Of a stretch of 11,509 nt of DNA, positions 1-6,103 are shown in pieces (position 1 is the first letter of the stretch; each line of letters begins with the position of its first letter). Made by a program: the position numbers and the translations under genes. The notes beneath the pieces were generated by a model. It did no database searches. It was not told where the DNA came from and was given only the letters and a program-made list of their open reading frames with translations. Source of the stretch: an uncultured Austwickia sp. (GTDB lineage Bacteria; Actinomycetota; Actinomycetes; Actinomycetales; Dermatophilaceae); contig CAKUSI010000101.1 of the NCBI GenBank assembly GCA_934678955.1, forward strand, positions 1 through 11,509. Direction: 5' to 3'.

Positions 1-586
1 GGCCCACGCCGGCTTGCCGGGCTGCCGCGGCCGTCCCGGCCAGCGAGCCCGCCGCGGCGCTCGCGGCGTGGCTGGCCACGCCGGCCGCCCCCTGCGCGGG
101 TGCCTGAGCCTCAGAGGGCCGGAAGGGATGCGCCCGGCGCAACTCCTCGGATCGCTCGCGGCGTCGTTCTTCCGCCTGGTCGATGTCCGCCCGATCACCG
201 GGCGTGTCGGGCCGCCGCTTCGCCGTCGCGGGGCGCACTCGGAACACGCCGGTCTCGAGATCGTCGCGGGAGCGGAAGTCGACGTGGAACGGACCACCGG
301 GGCGATATCTCTGCTGCTCCGCGTGCTCCTGCGCGCTCGCGACGAGTTCGTCGGTGAGGATGTCGGCGTAGCTGGTGAGTCGCTCGTAGTCGCTGGGCGA
401 CAGGTCGATGAGGAACAGGTTGGGCACGACGGTGCGTCCCTGTCCCACGATCGCCGCCCGGTCGTCCATCGCGCGCCGCATGGCGGAGGCGATCTCGACG
501 GGCTGGACCTCGGCCCGGAAGGCACGCGCAAAAGCGCCGTTGACGGCGCTCTCGAGCCTGCGTTCCACCCGGTCGAACAGACCCAC
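1..586 (-). CDS. fhaA: FhaA-type DUF3662 protein, N-terminal part (3' end outside window)
   Basis: The gene enters the window from its GTG start at 586 and stays open for 195 codons to the left edge. The start is fixed by GAGGAGG, 7 nt upstream on the minus strand. The protein begins MGLFDRVERRLESAVNGAF, then EVQPVEIASAMRRAMDDRA and VVPNLFLIDLSPSDYERL. These are the hallmarks of the FhaA N-terminal (DUF3662) domain, covering about residues 1-130. From about residue 145 the chain becomes charged and then Ala/Gly/Pro-rich, the usual disordered linker. The C-terminal FHA domain that binds phosphothreonine should follow outside the window. In mycobacteria FhaA is a PknB substrate that controls peptidoglycan synthesis with MviN. 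In actinomycetes it usually starts the fhaA-fhaB-pstP-rodA-pbpA-pknA-pknB cluster, which the orientation here would place to the left. The FHA domain itself is not visible, so the family call rests on the N-terminal domain. Confidence 0.9.
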   Translation of the reverse strand, partial: MGLFDRVERRLESAVNGAFARAFRAEVQPVEIASAMRRAMDDRAAIVGQGRTVVPNLFLIDLSPSDYERLTSYADILTDELVASAQEHAEQQRYRPGGPFHVDFRSRDDLETGVFRVRPATAKRRPDTPGDRADIDQAEERRRERSEELRRAHPFRPSEAQAPAQGAAGVASHAASAAAGSLAGTAAAARQAGVG

Positions 587-773
587 GACGGATCCTCCTC
601 ACGACATACTCATCACTCAGCGTATCCGCACCGACTGGACCGACGCTGGACGCGCCCCGTGGCTGCGACGACGGAAATCCGCCTCGGAGGGTCGTGAGTT
701 CGTCTGGAGAGGTGGAGAAGTCCGAAATGCCCAGGTGGTGCGGCGGCCGGTGGCGCTGTCGCCTCTCCGGACC

Positions 774-1643
774 TCAGCGGCGCCGCTCGTGATCGAAGAC
801 GCGGGAGAGGTCGCCGTCGAACAGGTCGGTGACCTCTAGGGACTGGTCCATCTCCAGCGCCGGGAACGAGTGTTCGGGGAAGCTGATCGGCCGCGCGGGC
901 ACCCCCGCGACGGTCGTGTGGGCCGGCACGTCCTCCAGGACGACGCTCCCCGCCCCGATCTTCGCGCCTTCACCCACGACGATGTTGCCGAGCACCTTCG
1001 CGCCGGCTCCGATCATCACGCCGCGGCGAATCTTGGGGTGCCGGTCGCCGCCCTGCTTGCCGGTGCCGCCGAGCGTCACCTCGTGCAGCATCGAGAAGTC
1101 GTCCTCCACGACGGCGGTCGCCCCGATGACGACCGAGGTCGCGTGGTCGAACATCATGCCCTTGCCGAGGCGCGCCGCCGGGTGGATGTCGACCGCGAAG
1201 ACCTCGGAGATCCGGGACTGCAGGTAGAGCGCGAGCGGCTCCCGGCCGCGCGTCCAGTATTCGTGCGCGACGCGGTAGGCCTGGATCGCGTGGAAGCCCT
1301 TGAAGTGCAGCAGGGGCGCCGAGTAGCCGCGGCAGGCGGGGTCGCGCGTCACGACGGCCTGCAGGTCGGCGCGGATCGCGATCCCGATCTGTGGGTTCGT
1401 GAAGGCGTCGGCGATGAGGTCGCTCAAGGTCAGCTCGGAGACGGCCGGGCTGTCCAGCTTCGAGGCGAGCACGTGACCGAGCGCGTGCTCGAGGGTGTCG
1501 TGCCGCAGGACGCAGTTGTGCAGGTAGCCCGCCATGGCCGGCTCGGCGGCGGCGTCCTGCGCCGCCTCGGCGCGGATCTGCTCCCAGATCTCGTCGCGTG
1601 GACGAAGCTGGCTGTCCTGCTCGTCGCGGATCGCGGTGGTCAC
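774..1643 (-). CDS. cysE: Serine O-acetyltransferase
   Basis: This enzyme (EC 2.3.1.30) acetylates L-serine with acetyl-CoA to give O-acetylserine, the acceptor for sulfide in cysteine synthesis. It is cytosolic. The chosen GTG at 1643 gives 289 aa and has GAGGAG 7 nt upstream. An in-frame ATG at 1787 would add 48 residues of leader-like sequence and is not preferred. Residues about 15-130 match the N-terminal helical SATase domain (IWEQIRAEA, RDPACRGYSAPLLHFKGFHA). Residues about 150-250 form the left-handed beta-helix hexapeptide domain (DIHPAARLGKG, GGDRHPKIRRGVMIGAGAKVLGN, AGVPARPI), with the conserved catalytic-region histidines in DIHPA and GDRHP. It has the full E. coli-type N-terminal domain, unlike the short 229-aa M. 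tuberculosis CysE. The C-terminus ends ERRR and lacks the terminal Ile that docks into CysK in enterobacteria. No cysK is nearby. The upstream leader is structured. Confidence 0.95.
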   Translation of the reverse strand: MTTAIRDEQDSQLRPRDEIWEQIRAEAAQDAAAEPAMAGYLHNCVLRHDTLEHALGHVLASKLDSPAVSELTLSDLIADAFTNPQIGIAIRADLQAVVTRDPACRGYSAPLLHFKGFHAIQAYRVAHEYWTRGREPLALYLQSRISEVFAVDIHPAARLGKGMMFDHATSVVIGATAVVEDDFSMLHEVTLGGTGKQGGDRHPKIRRGVMIGAGAKVLGNIVVGEGAKIGAGSVVLEDVPAHTTVAGVPARPISFPEHSFPALEMDQSLEVTDLFDGDLSRVFDHERRR

Positions 1644-1670
1644 GCTGGAACTCCTCAGTGACGCGGGGGT

Positions 1671-1758
1671 GTGCGCAGCTCCCGCTGCGCACGGCTTCGA
1701 TGGCAACACCTGCGGCGGGTCGTGTGTTCCCGCCGATCTCACGCGCGCGACGACCCGC
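1671..1758 (-). promoter_or_regulatory. Structured 5' leader of cysE (two 9-bp stems)
   Basis: Read on the minus strand ahead of cysE, this stretch holds two perfect 9-bp stems. Stem I pairs 1750-1758 with 1715-1723 across a 26-nt loop. Stem II pairs 1684-1692 with 1671-1679 (GTGCGCAGC with GCTGCGCAC) and closes a GGGA loop, which fits the GNRA tetraloop rule. Stem II ends 14 nt before the GAGGAG ribosome binding site. The stems are seen directly. A regulatory role for cysE is inferred. I could not match the stretch to a named riboswitch, and it holds no cysteine-rich leader peptide of the mycobacterial attenuator type. Confidence 0.4.
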
Positions 1759-1785
1759 GTCGATGAACTCGCCGTTATGGTCGCC

Positions 1786-1800
1786 ATTACGTCACGTAAT
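1786..1800. promoter_or_regulatory. 15-bp palindrome upstream of cysE (operator candidate)
   Basis: ATTACGT-C-ACGTAAT is a perfect 7+1+7 inverted repeat lying in an unusually AT-rich patch about 145 bp before the cysE start. Its size and symmetry suit a dimeric repressor or activator site at the cysE promoter. I do not recognise the cognate regulator. Confidence 0.4.
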
Positions 1801-1923
1801 AATTCGACAGTACGCGTCGCCGGTTTGGGCGGTCAATCCGGGTCCCCTCCGAGGTCCGAACTCCCCGAGATCCGCCTCACACCGGGCCTCCATACCGCAA
1901 GGCGACCTGCGCCGATGCGAATT

Positions 1924-1942
1924 TGTCCGAAAGACACGGACA
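1924..1942. promoter_or_regulatory. Inverted repeat TGTCCG-N7-CGGACA
   Basis: This is a perfect 6-bp inverted repeat with a 7-nt spacer. It sits just upstream of the iron-box-like motif and the divergent small ORF at 1996. It may be an operator for either divergent gene. No regulator family is assigned. Confidence 0.3.
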
Positions 1943-1977
1943 TTACCTTGAGGTAAGGCTTTGCTTACCCGTTAGTC
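1943..1977 (+). promoter_or_regulatory. DtxR/IdeR-like box overlapping a putative promoter for the small ORF
   Basis: The stretch holds TTACCT-TG-AGGTAA (1943-1956) overlapping GGTAAG-N6-CTTACC (1952-1969). Positions 1949-1967 read TGAGGTAAGGCTTTGCTTA. By eye this matches 13 of 19 positions of the IdeR/DtxR consensus TTAGGTTAGGCTAACCTAA, with the left half best. TTGAGG (1948-1953) and TTAGTC (1972-1977), 18 nt apart, could act as -35 and -10, so a bound repressor would cover the spacer. The repeats are visible. The iron link is inference and the right half-site is weak. Confidence 0.35.
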
Positions 1978-1995
1978 ACCGCGAGGCTTGAGGGC

Positions 1996-2151
1996 ATGTT
2001 CACTTTGGAGGATTTGGATCTCGGCGCCGATCTGCAGGATCTGCGCGACAGCCTTGACGCCGACCACGCGCCGTGGGACGGGCACGACAGCACCATGGCC
2101 GACGCGGACGCACGGCTGCACCCGCGCGACTACTTCATCGCCGGCGTCTGA
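1996..2151 (+). CDS. Small acidic protein of unknown function (51 aa)
   Basis: The ORF runs from ATG to TGA and encodes 51 residues, MFTLEDLDLGADLQDLRD to DYFIAGV. It is very acidic, with about 14 Asp, and has no signal peptide, membrane segment or cysteine. The first third is leucine/aspartate-rich and probably helical. Its later codons are G/C-ending like neighbouring genes, which supports real coding. A weak GAGG lies 9 nt before ATG, and promoter-like and operator-like motifs lie upstream. The gene is divergent from cysE and is followed by a strong hairpin at 2206-2233, so it looks like a self-contained transcription unit. Its stop codon lies inside the first copy of a 17-bp tandem repeat. 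I do not recognise the family, and it could be a spurious ORF. Confidence 0.5.
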   Translation: MFTLEDLDLGADLQDLRDSLDADHAPWDGHDSTMADADARLHPRDYFIAGV

Positions 2152-2185
2152 CGATCGCTGGCGTCTGACGATCGCTGGCGTCTGA
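2143..2185. repeat. 17-bp tandem repeat, 2.5 copies
   Basis: GGCGTCTGACGATCGCT occurs twice exactly (2143-2159 and 2160-2176), followed by the first 9 bases of a third copy (2177-2185). The stop codon of the 51-aa ORF is the TGA of copy one. Because 17 is not a multiple of three, the extra copies lie out of frame after the stop. The exact identity suggests a recent slippage duplication. Confidence 0.95.
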
Positions 2186-2205
2186 GGCGCGGGCCCGTGA
2201 CGCGA

Positions 2206-2233
2206 CCGCCGCCCCCCAGCGGAGGGGCGGCGG
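2206..2233. terminator. Strong 10-bp GC hairpin between convergent units
   Basis: CCGCCGCCCC, an 8-nt loop, then GGGGCGGCGG form a perfect 10-bp stem. It lies 55 bp after the small ORF (plus strand) and about 190 bp after fprA (minus strand), so it could end transcription from both sides. There is no U-tract, which is common for GC-rich actinobacterial terminators. Confidence 0.6.
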
Positions 2234-2423
2234 GCGTCAAGGGAGCCGGGCTCGCCCGCTCGGACGTCGTTCGGGCGTGGCCCGCGGGCACCCTCCGCCG
2301 CCGCGGTCCACGCCGCTTCACCGCCAGGTGAGGGCGAGGCCGACTGACGGCCGCCATCCCGGTGTTGGCCCGGGAAACGCGGTCCGTCGGTCGGTCTCGT
2401 CGTGTGTCCGGCGCTCGCGGGGG

Positions 2424-3905
2424 TCAGGCTCCCGCTGAGGCGGCCTGCGCGCGGACGTCCTCGAGGCGCGTCAACTCCAGCAGCTCGTGCCAGGCGTCGA
2501 TCTTGGTCCGCTTACGGCCGAACGTGTCGCCCCGACCCTGCTCGGCCTCGTCGATGCGGTACCAGTCCTCCAGCGAGGAGGGGTTCAGGCCCCGGTCACG
2601 CATGCGGGCGCGCAGGTCGAGCCGATTCTCCTTCGGGGGGATCGCCGACAGCTCGTCGATCAGGTGCCCGACCGTCTCGGCGGCGTCCGGCTTGTTGGTG
2701 CCGACCACGCCGATGGGACCGCGCTTGATCCACCCCGCGACATACTCGCCGGGCTGCCGCACGCCGAGCTCGTCCAGGACGCGCCCCTCGTTGTGCGGGA
2801 TGATGCCCCGCTCGGCGTCGAAGGGGACGCCGGCGATCGGCACCGACCGGTAGCCGATCGAGCGGAGCATGAGTTGCACCGGGAAGGTCGTCAGCTCGCC
2901 CGTCCCGACCAGCCCTGTCGGTCCAGGCCGGGTCTGCTCCACGCGGAGCGCCTCGACCCGGTCCTCGCCGAGGATGGCGTGCGAGCGGCGCCAGAAGCGT
3001 AGATGCAGCCGGGCCCGCGGGTTGTCGACCTGGCGTGCCGCAGCCTCTCGGATGGCGTCCACGTTGTTCTGGCGCCTGCGGTCGAGGGTGAGCGTGTCGC
3101 TGCGGAAGAAGGCGTCCTCGTTGATCGTCACCTGGACGTCATCCAGGGTGACCAGCTCGCGGAGCTCCTTGGTGGTGAACGAGGCGTCCTCCGGCCCGCC
3201 GCGACCGCAGAGGTAGACGTCGGTGACGGTGGAGGCGTGCAGCTGATCCAGGACGTGCTGCGGCATGTCCGTCCACTCCAGCTCCTCCGGGTGCTTCAGG
3301 AGGACGCGCGCCACGTCCAGGCCCACGTTGCCGACGCCCACGATGCCCACGCCGGTGAGCGTGTCGAGCTGGAACCTGCGGGCGTCGGGATGTCCGCCGT
3401 ACCAGGCGACGAACTCCCGGGCCGACCGGCTCCCGGGGAGGACCTCGCCAGGGATGTTCAGCTTCATGTCCTGCTGTGCCCCGGCGGCGTAGATGACGCC
3501 GTCGTAGGCGGCCAGCAGTTCCTCACGGGTCACGTCCTGACCCACCTGGACCAAGCCGTTGAAGGCCACCCCCGGCGTATGGAACACCTTGGAGAGCGCC
3601 TGGGCGACCGAGCGGATGCTCTCGTGGTCGGGGGCCACGCCGTAGCGCAGCAGGCCGAACGGCGTGGGCAGCCGGTCGTACAGGTCGATCTCGACGGGGA
3701 TCGTGTCCTGGTTCACCAGAGCCTGGGCCGCGAAGAGTCCCGACGGGCCGGTGCCGATGATCGCCACCCGGCGAACGTCTGCCCCGGGCACGTGCTGGTC
3801 CATTGAGCGCACCTGTTCCGGACGGCGCGCGTTCCCCTCAGCGACCGGCGCGCTCGTCCCACTTCCTGAGGGGATGGCAGTGTCCTTGCGGAAGGATGTC
3901 ACCAC
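2424..3905 (-). CDS. fprA: Ferredoxin/adrenodoxin-type NADP+ reductase
   Basis: This is an FAD enzyme of the adrenodoxin reductase/FprA family that moves electrons between NADPH and ferredoxin in the cytosol. The FAD-binding motif VAIIGTGPSG lies at about residues 47-56. The family signature YDRLPTPFGLLRYGVAPDH follows at 76-94, the NADP(H)-binding VGVGNVGLDVAR at 189-200, and the late signature GWIKRGPIGVVGTNKPDA at 391-408. The GTG at 3905 is kept because GGGAGG sits 6 nt upstream, giving 493 aa. It adds a low-complexity 34-residue tail to the conserved start. The ATG at 3803 (459 aa) is a credible alternative that better matches family length but has only a weak AGGTG. The partner may be the ferredoxin that feeds SirA, encoded at 6868-8529, though no ferredoxin gene is in the window. 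Confidence 0.93.
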   Translation of the reverse strand: MVTSFRKDTAIPSGSGTSAPVAEGNARRPEQVRSMDQHVPGADVRRVAIIGTGPSGLFAAQALVNQDTIPVEIDLYDRLPTPFGLLRYGVAPDHESIRSVAQALSKVFHTPGVAFNGLVQVGQDVTREELLAAYDGVIYAAGAQQDMKLNIPGEVLPGSRSAREFVAWYGGHPDARRFQLDTLTGVGIVGVGNVGLDVARVLLKHPEELEWTDMPQHVLDQLHASTVTDVYLCGRGGPEDASFTTKELRELVTLDDVQVTINEDAFFRSDTLTLDRRRQNNVDAIREAAARQVDNPRARLHLRFWRRSHAILGEDRVEALRVEQTRPGPTGLVGTGELTTFPVQLMLRSIGYRSVPIAGVPFDAERGIIPHNEGRVLDELGVRQPGEYVAGWIKRGPIGVVGTNKPDAAETVGHLIDELSAIPPKENRLDLRARMRDRGLNPSSLEDWYRIDEAEQGRGDTFGRKRTKIDAWHELLELTRLEDVRAQAASAGA

Positions 3906-3975
3906 CGCAGACCTCCCTTGGCATCTGAGACGGAATTTCCCGTCATCCGAGACGTTCGTCGTCCACGGCCGGCGC

Positions 3976-4080
3976 TGCTCCGCTGGGTTCTGCCCCGGTC
4001 TGTACTGCTCCGGTCTGTTCTGCTCCGGTCTGTTCTGCTCCGGTCTGCACTGCTCAGGTCTGTACTGCTCAGGTCTGCGC
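3976..4080. repeat. 15-bp minisatellite, seven units, encoding a pentapeptide repeat
   Basis: Seven consecutive 15-bp units fit TGCTCMGGTCTGNNC: 3976-3990 (diverged), 3991-4005, 4006-4020, 4021-4035, 4036-4050, 4051-4065 and 4066-4080. Units three and four are identical. On the minus strand, in the frame of the membrane protein gene, each unit reads Ala-(Val/Glu)-Gln-Thr-Gly. The last two plus-strand units carry TCA for TCC, turning GGA (Gly) into TGA. The first of these is the gene's actual stop at 4069. Confidence 0.95.
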
Positions 4081-4764
4081 CGTCCCGGCCTGCCGGGCGC
4101 GTCGGCGCGCCGACCTGCGCGCGAAGCCCCACAGCGCCAGCAGCGCCGCTCCCGCGAGCGTGCCGATGCCGCCGATCGCGGCGACCAGCGCCGTGGCGAT
4201 CAGGTCGAACGGCCCCACCGGTCGCCCGACCCGCGCCTGTATGACGTCCCGGCAGGTGATGTCGTAATCGCCCGTCTCCGGCGCCGTGAAGATGGCCTCG
4301 GCGCGCCAGAGCTGATCCGCGCCCTGCAGGAGGACGGGGGCGGGGCCGTCGAGAGAGATCGGGGCGTCCTCGACGCCGTGGACCTCGCAGCGTGTCGTGG
4401 AGCCGCCGCGCGACGTATAGATGGTGCGCTGGTCGCCCTCGTCGAGTTGCACGATGACCCGCCGCTCGTTCGGCAGCAGAACCGAACTGGCGATCGTCCC
4501 CTCCGAGATGTCCGCCAGGCGCGTGACGCCGGCCCCCCCGACCAAGATCCCGGCGATGAGCATTCCCACGCCCACCTGCCAGAGGTTTCGCCGGATCCAG
4601 CGCGGCAGCCGGACGGTGGTGCGGGTCAACGCGTCGGACAGGTCCGGCTCGGTGTGCTGGTGCGGCCGGGGCTTGCGCGGCATCTGCTCCACCGTGGGGA
4701 CCCGCGGACGCGATGAGCCGCCGGGTGAGCCGGCGTGCTCCTCCGGGGTGGGCGGCGGGGTCAT
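4069..4764 (-). CDS. Two-TM membrane protein of unknown function with an extracytoplasmic domain
   Basis: The 231-aa protein has a Pro-rich, charged N-terminus (1-58) and a first membrane segment at about 61-82. A hydrophilic, beta-rich domain (about 85-183) with Cys126 and Cys171 follows. The second membrane segment is at about 186-214, and the tail is highly basic (RRSARRRAR). Positive charges flank both segments on the same side, predicting both termini inside and the middle domain outside. The two cysteines could form a disulfide. The start ATG has GGAG 4 nt upstream. The C-terminus ends GTAQT, exactly one codon into a 15-bp repeat array. In-frame reading past the stop continues as AVQTG/AEQTG repeats for 42 more codons, passing a second TGA at 4054-4056, to a TGA at 3943. 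The present product may therefore be a truncated form. It precedes fprA on the same strand by 163 bp and may be co-transcribed. Family not recognised. Confidence 0.8.
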   Translation of the reverse strand: MTPPPTPEEHAGSPGGSSRPRVPTVEQMPRKPRPHQHTEPDLSDALTRTTVRLPRWIRRNLWQVGVGMLIAGILVGGAGVTRLADISEGTIASSVLLPNERRVIVQLDEGDQRTIYTSRGGSTTRCEVHGVEDAPISLDGPAPVLLQGADQLWRAEAIFTAPETGDYDITCRDVIQARVGRPVGPFDLIATALVAAIGGIGTLAGAALLALWGFARRSARRRARQAGTAQT

Positions 4765-4942
4765 GGCGCTCCAGTGCGTGGGTGGGGAAGTCCAGTATCC
4801 CCCCTGGCGACCGGCACGGTTGTCCCGCCTCCGGATCGAAGGAGCAGGCAGGTGAAGGGATCCTCAAGTACGGAGGGGAACCATCTGTATGACAGTCCCC
4901 GGGATGGAATTCGCGTGGTCGACCCAGGGTCGCGGAGCGAGG

Positions 4943-5545
4943 TCAGGACTTGCGGAAGCGGTCGTACCATTTCGGTTCGGCCTCGCCGGCCTCCAACTCC
5001 AGGACCTTGACGTCCCCGAAGACGGCGTAACCGTCCACCGCCACGCGCGGCGCGCCCTCGGGCGCCACCGTGCGCTGCTTGAGGTCGTGATCGCCGAAGA
5101 CCGTGAAACCGCGCAGGTCCACGTGCACCCCGGGCGGCACGATGATCTTCACGTCCCCGAACACCACGTATGCCTTGACCAGCACCTCGTGGGTCTCGAA
5201 CGACGCGTCCCGGAGGTCGAGGGTGACGTCGCCGAACACCGGCACGACCGTGGTCTGCTCCGCGATGGTCCACCTGCCGCGGCGCTTCACGTCGCCGAAC
5301 ACGGCCACCATCGACCGCTGGCTCGGCGTCCCGCCGATCCGGACGACCCCGTGGCCGGCCCCCGGCGCCGGCGTCACGCCCTCGGCGCGGATCACCGGCA
5401 TCTCGAAGCGGGCGGCCCCGGGAGCGACCTCTCCCGGCAGTTGGTCCTGCGGCTCGGGGCCTGACCCGGGGTGGGGCGTGGAGTCAGAAGCGGGGCCGGG
5501 AGAGGGGCCCGAAACGCCGGGTTGGCGATCCTGTTCGGACGACAT
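4943..5545 (-). CDS. Soluble LiaF-like protein with five VFGDV repeats
   Basis: The 200-aa protein starts with a Pro/Gly/Ser-rich tail (about 1-45). It then carries five regularly spaced VFGD motifs at residues 82, 103, 128, 149 and 175, in contexts such as VVPVFGDVTLDLRDA and YVVFGDVKIIVPPGVHVDLRGF. This strand-turn pattern matches the C-terminal domain of LiaF-type cell-wall-active-antibiotics-response proteins and the DUF1707-associated region, predicted to fold as a short beta-helix. LiaF proteins normally have N-terminal membrane helices. None is present here, so it may be cytosolic or bind a membrane partner. ATG at 5545 is chosen because it is preceded by TACCGT at a leaderless spacing and no upstream Shine-Dalgarno is visible. 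An in-frame GTG at 5722 would run through the divergent neighbour and is unlikely. A role in envelope-stress signalling is inferred from the family only. Confidence 0.82.
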   Translation of the reverse strand: MSSEQDRQPGVSGPSPGPASDSTPHPGSGPEPQDQLPGEVAPGAARFEMPVIRAEGVTPAPGAGHGVVRIGGTPSQRSMVAVFGDVKRRGRWTIAEQTTVVPVFGDVTLDLRDASFETHEVLVKAYVVFGDVKIIVPPGVHVDLRGFTVFGDHDLKQRTVAPEGAPRVAVDGYAVFGDVKVLELEAGEAEPKWYDRFRKS

Positions 5546-5551
5546 GTGTTC

Positions 5552-5557
5552 ACGGTA
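5552..5557 (-). promoter_or_regulatory. -10 element for a leaderless LiaF-like transcript
   Basis: TACCGT on the minus strand (TANNNT consensus) lies exactly 6 nt before the ATG at 5545. This would place the transcript start at or next to the A of ATG. No ribosome binding site or convincing -35 is seen. Confidence 0.5.
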
Positions 5558-5591
5558 CTCGTCCCGCACCACGGGGCGCCGCTCGTGGTGG

Positions 5592-5597
5592 CACGCT
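5592..5597 (+). promoter_or_regulatory. Weak -10-like hexamer for the 5604 gene
   Basis: CACGCT is one mismatch from TANNNT and lies exactly 6 nt before the ATG at 5604, the same spacing as the divergent promoter 40 bp away. No Shine-Dalgarno sequence is present, so a leaderless start is plausible. Confidence 0.3.
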
Positions 5598-5603
5598 TGC
5601 CTC

Positions 5604-6008
5604 ATGAGCGAGATCACCCCCTCGTACGACGAGATCGCCGCCGCCCGCGAGTGGTGGGCGGACCTGAGCAGCGACATGCCCGCGGGAGTGCGCGGGTTGT
5701 GGTTCGGGATCGCGGACGGCACCGAGGAGGAGCCGTCCCGCGTCGTCTACGTGGCGGGGACCGCGACCTGCGAGCCCGACGACCGGGACGCGGACTGGGC
5801 CGCCGACGAATACCTGTGGCGGCCGGAGGAGGAGTTCGTCCTCGACGAGGACGCGGCCGAGATGCTCGGCGACGACTGGGATCTGGTCGCGGACTACGTG
5901 GCCTCGCTGGTGCGGTCGTTGGAGTCGCAGGAGGCGGGCGACATCGAGGGCGTCGCGGTCGGTTTCGAGGGTGGGACGCCGGTGTATGTGTGGCCGGGCC
6001 AGGGCTGA
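5604..6008 (+). CDS. Acidic protein of unknown function (134 aa)
   Basis: The protein is strongly acidic, soluble and tryptophan-rich, with no signal peptide or membrane segment. Visible blocks are a helical N-terminus (YDEIAAAREWWADL), two likely beta strands (VRGLWFGIADG, SRVVYVAGTATCE), an acidic loop with WAADEYLWRPEEEFV, a helix (DLVADYVASLVRSL), and a final strand pair (GVAVGFEGGTPVYVW). The alternation of VYVAG..., WxxDxYxWxP and a C-terminal VYVW resembles small bacterial proteins found among polymorphic-toxin immunity families. That is only an impression and no toxin gene is adjacent. ATG at 5604 has no Shine-Dalgarno. It is divergent from the LiaF-like gene (58 bp apart) and convergent with the zinc-ribbon gene. 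Confidence 0.75.
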   Translation: MSEITPSYDEIAAAREWWADLSSDMPAGVRGLWFGIADGTEEEPSRVVYVAGTATCEPDDRDADWAADEYLWRPEEEFVLDEDAAEMLGDDWDLVADYVASLVRSLESQEAGDIEGVAVGFEGGTPVYVWPGQG

Positions 6009-6027
6009 TGTGTCTGCGGCCCGGCCA
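5991..6027. terminator. 10-bp inverted repeat spanning a stop codon, with a third copy downstream
   Basis: TGGCCGGGCC (5991-6000) pairs perfectly with GGCCCGGCCA (6018-6027) around a 17-nt loop that contains the TGA of the 5604 gene. The same GGCCCGGCCA recurs at 6067-6076, so two alternative hairpins are possible. The position between convergent genes suggests a bidirectional terminator. There is no U-tract. Confidence 0.45.
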
Positions 6028-6103
6028 GGCTGACGCCGGCTGGGCTTGACGCCGCCCGATGGTGGCGGCCCGGCCAGAGTTGGCGTGTGGGTGCGGCCGA
6101 ACC

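Noticed and set aside
195..602. 135-codon minus-strand frame overlapping fhaA
   Set aside because: Its Arg-rich product is a frame shadow. The frame starting at 586 gives a clear FhaA N-terminus with a strong ribosome binding site.
587..773. A small gene or tRNA between fhaA and cysE
   Set aside because: No cloverleaf and no credible short ORF with a start signal was found. The stretch is read as the fhaA promoter and leader, without a clear -10/-35 pair.
1644..1787. 48-residue N-terminal extension of CysE from ATG 1787
   Set aside because: The GTG at 1643 has GAGGAG at 7 nt and fits family length. The extension coincides with the structured leader and the palindrome.
1743..2050. Search for a SAM riboswitch or cysteine attenuator upstream of cysE and the small ORF
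   Set aside because: I see two stems but not the conserved core of any SAM-type riboswitch I know, and no run of Cys codons, so no named class is claimed.
3976..4080. CRISPR array
   Set aside because: The units are contiguous 15-bp tandem copies with no unique spacers.
3899..4867. Long minus-strand reading frame with TDRS/TDLS repeats, and a plus-strand frame with CSGL repeats
   Set aside because: Both are other-frame readings of the same 15-bp minisatellite and the membrane protein gene. Only the 4069-4764 frame has membrane segments and a usable start.
5546..5722. Extension of the LiaF-like protein to 5722
   Set aside because: It would run through the divergent promoter and the start of the 5604 gene, and the added residues look random.
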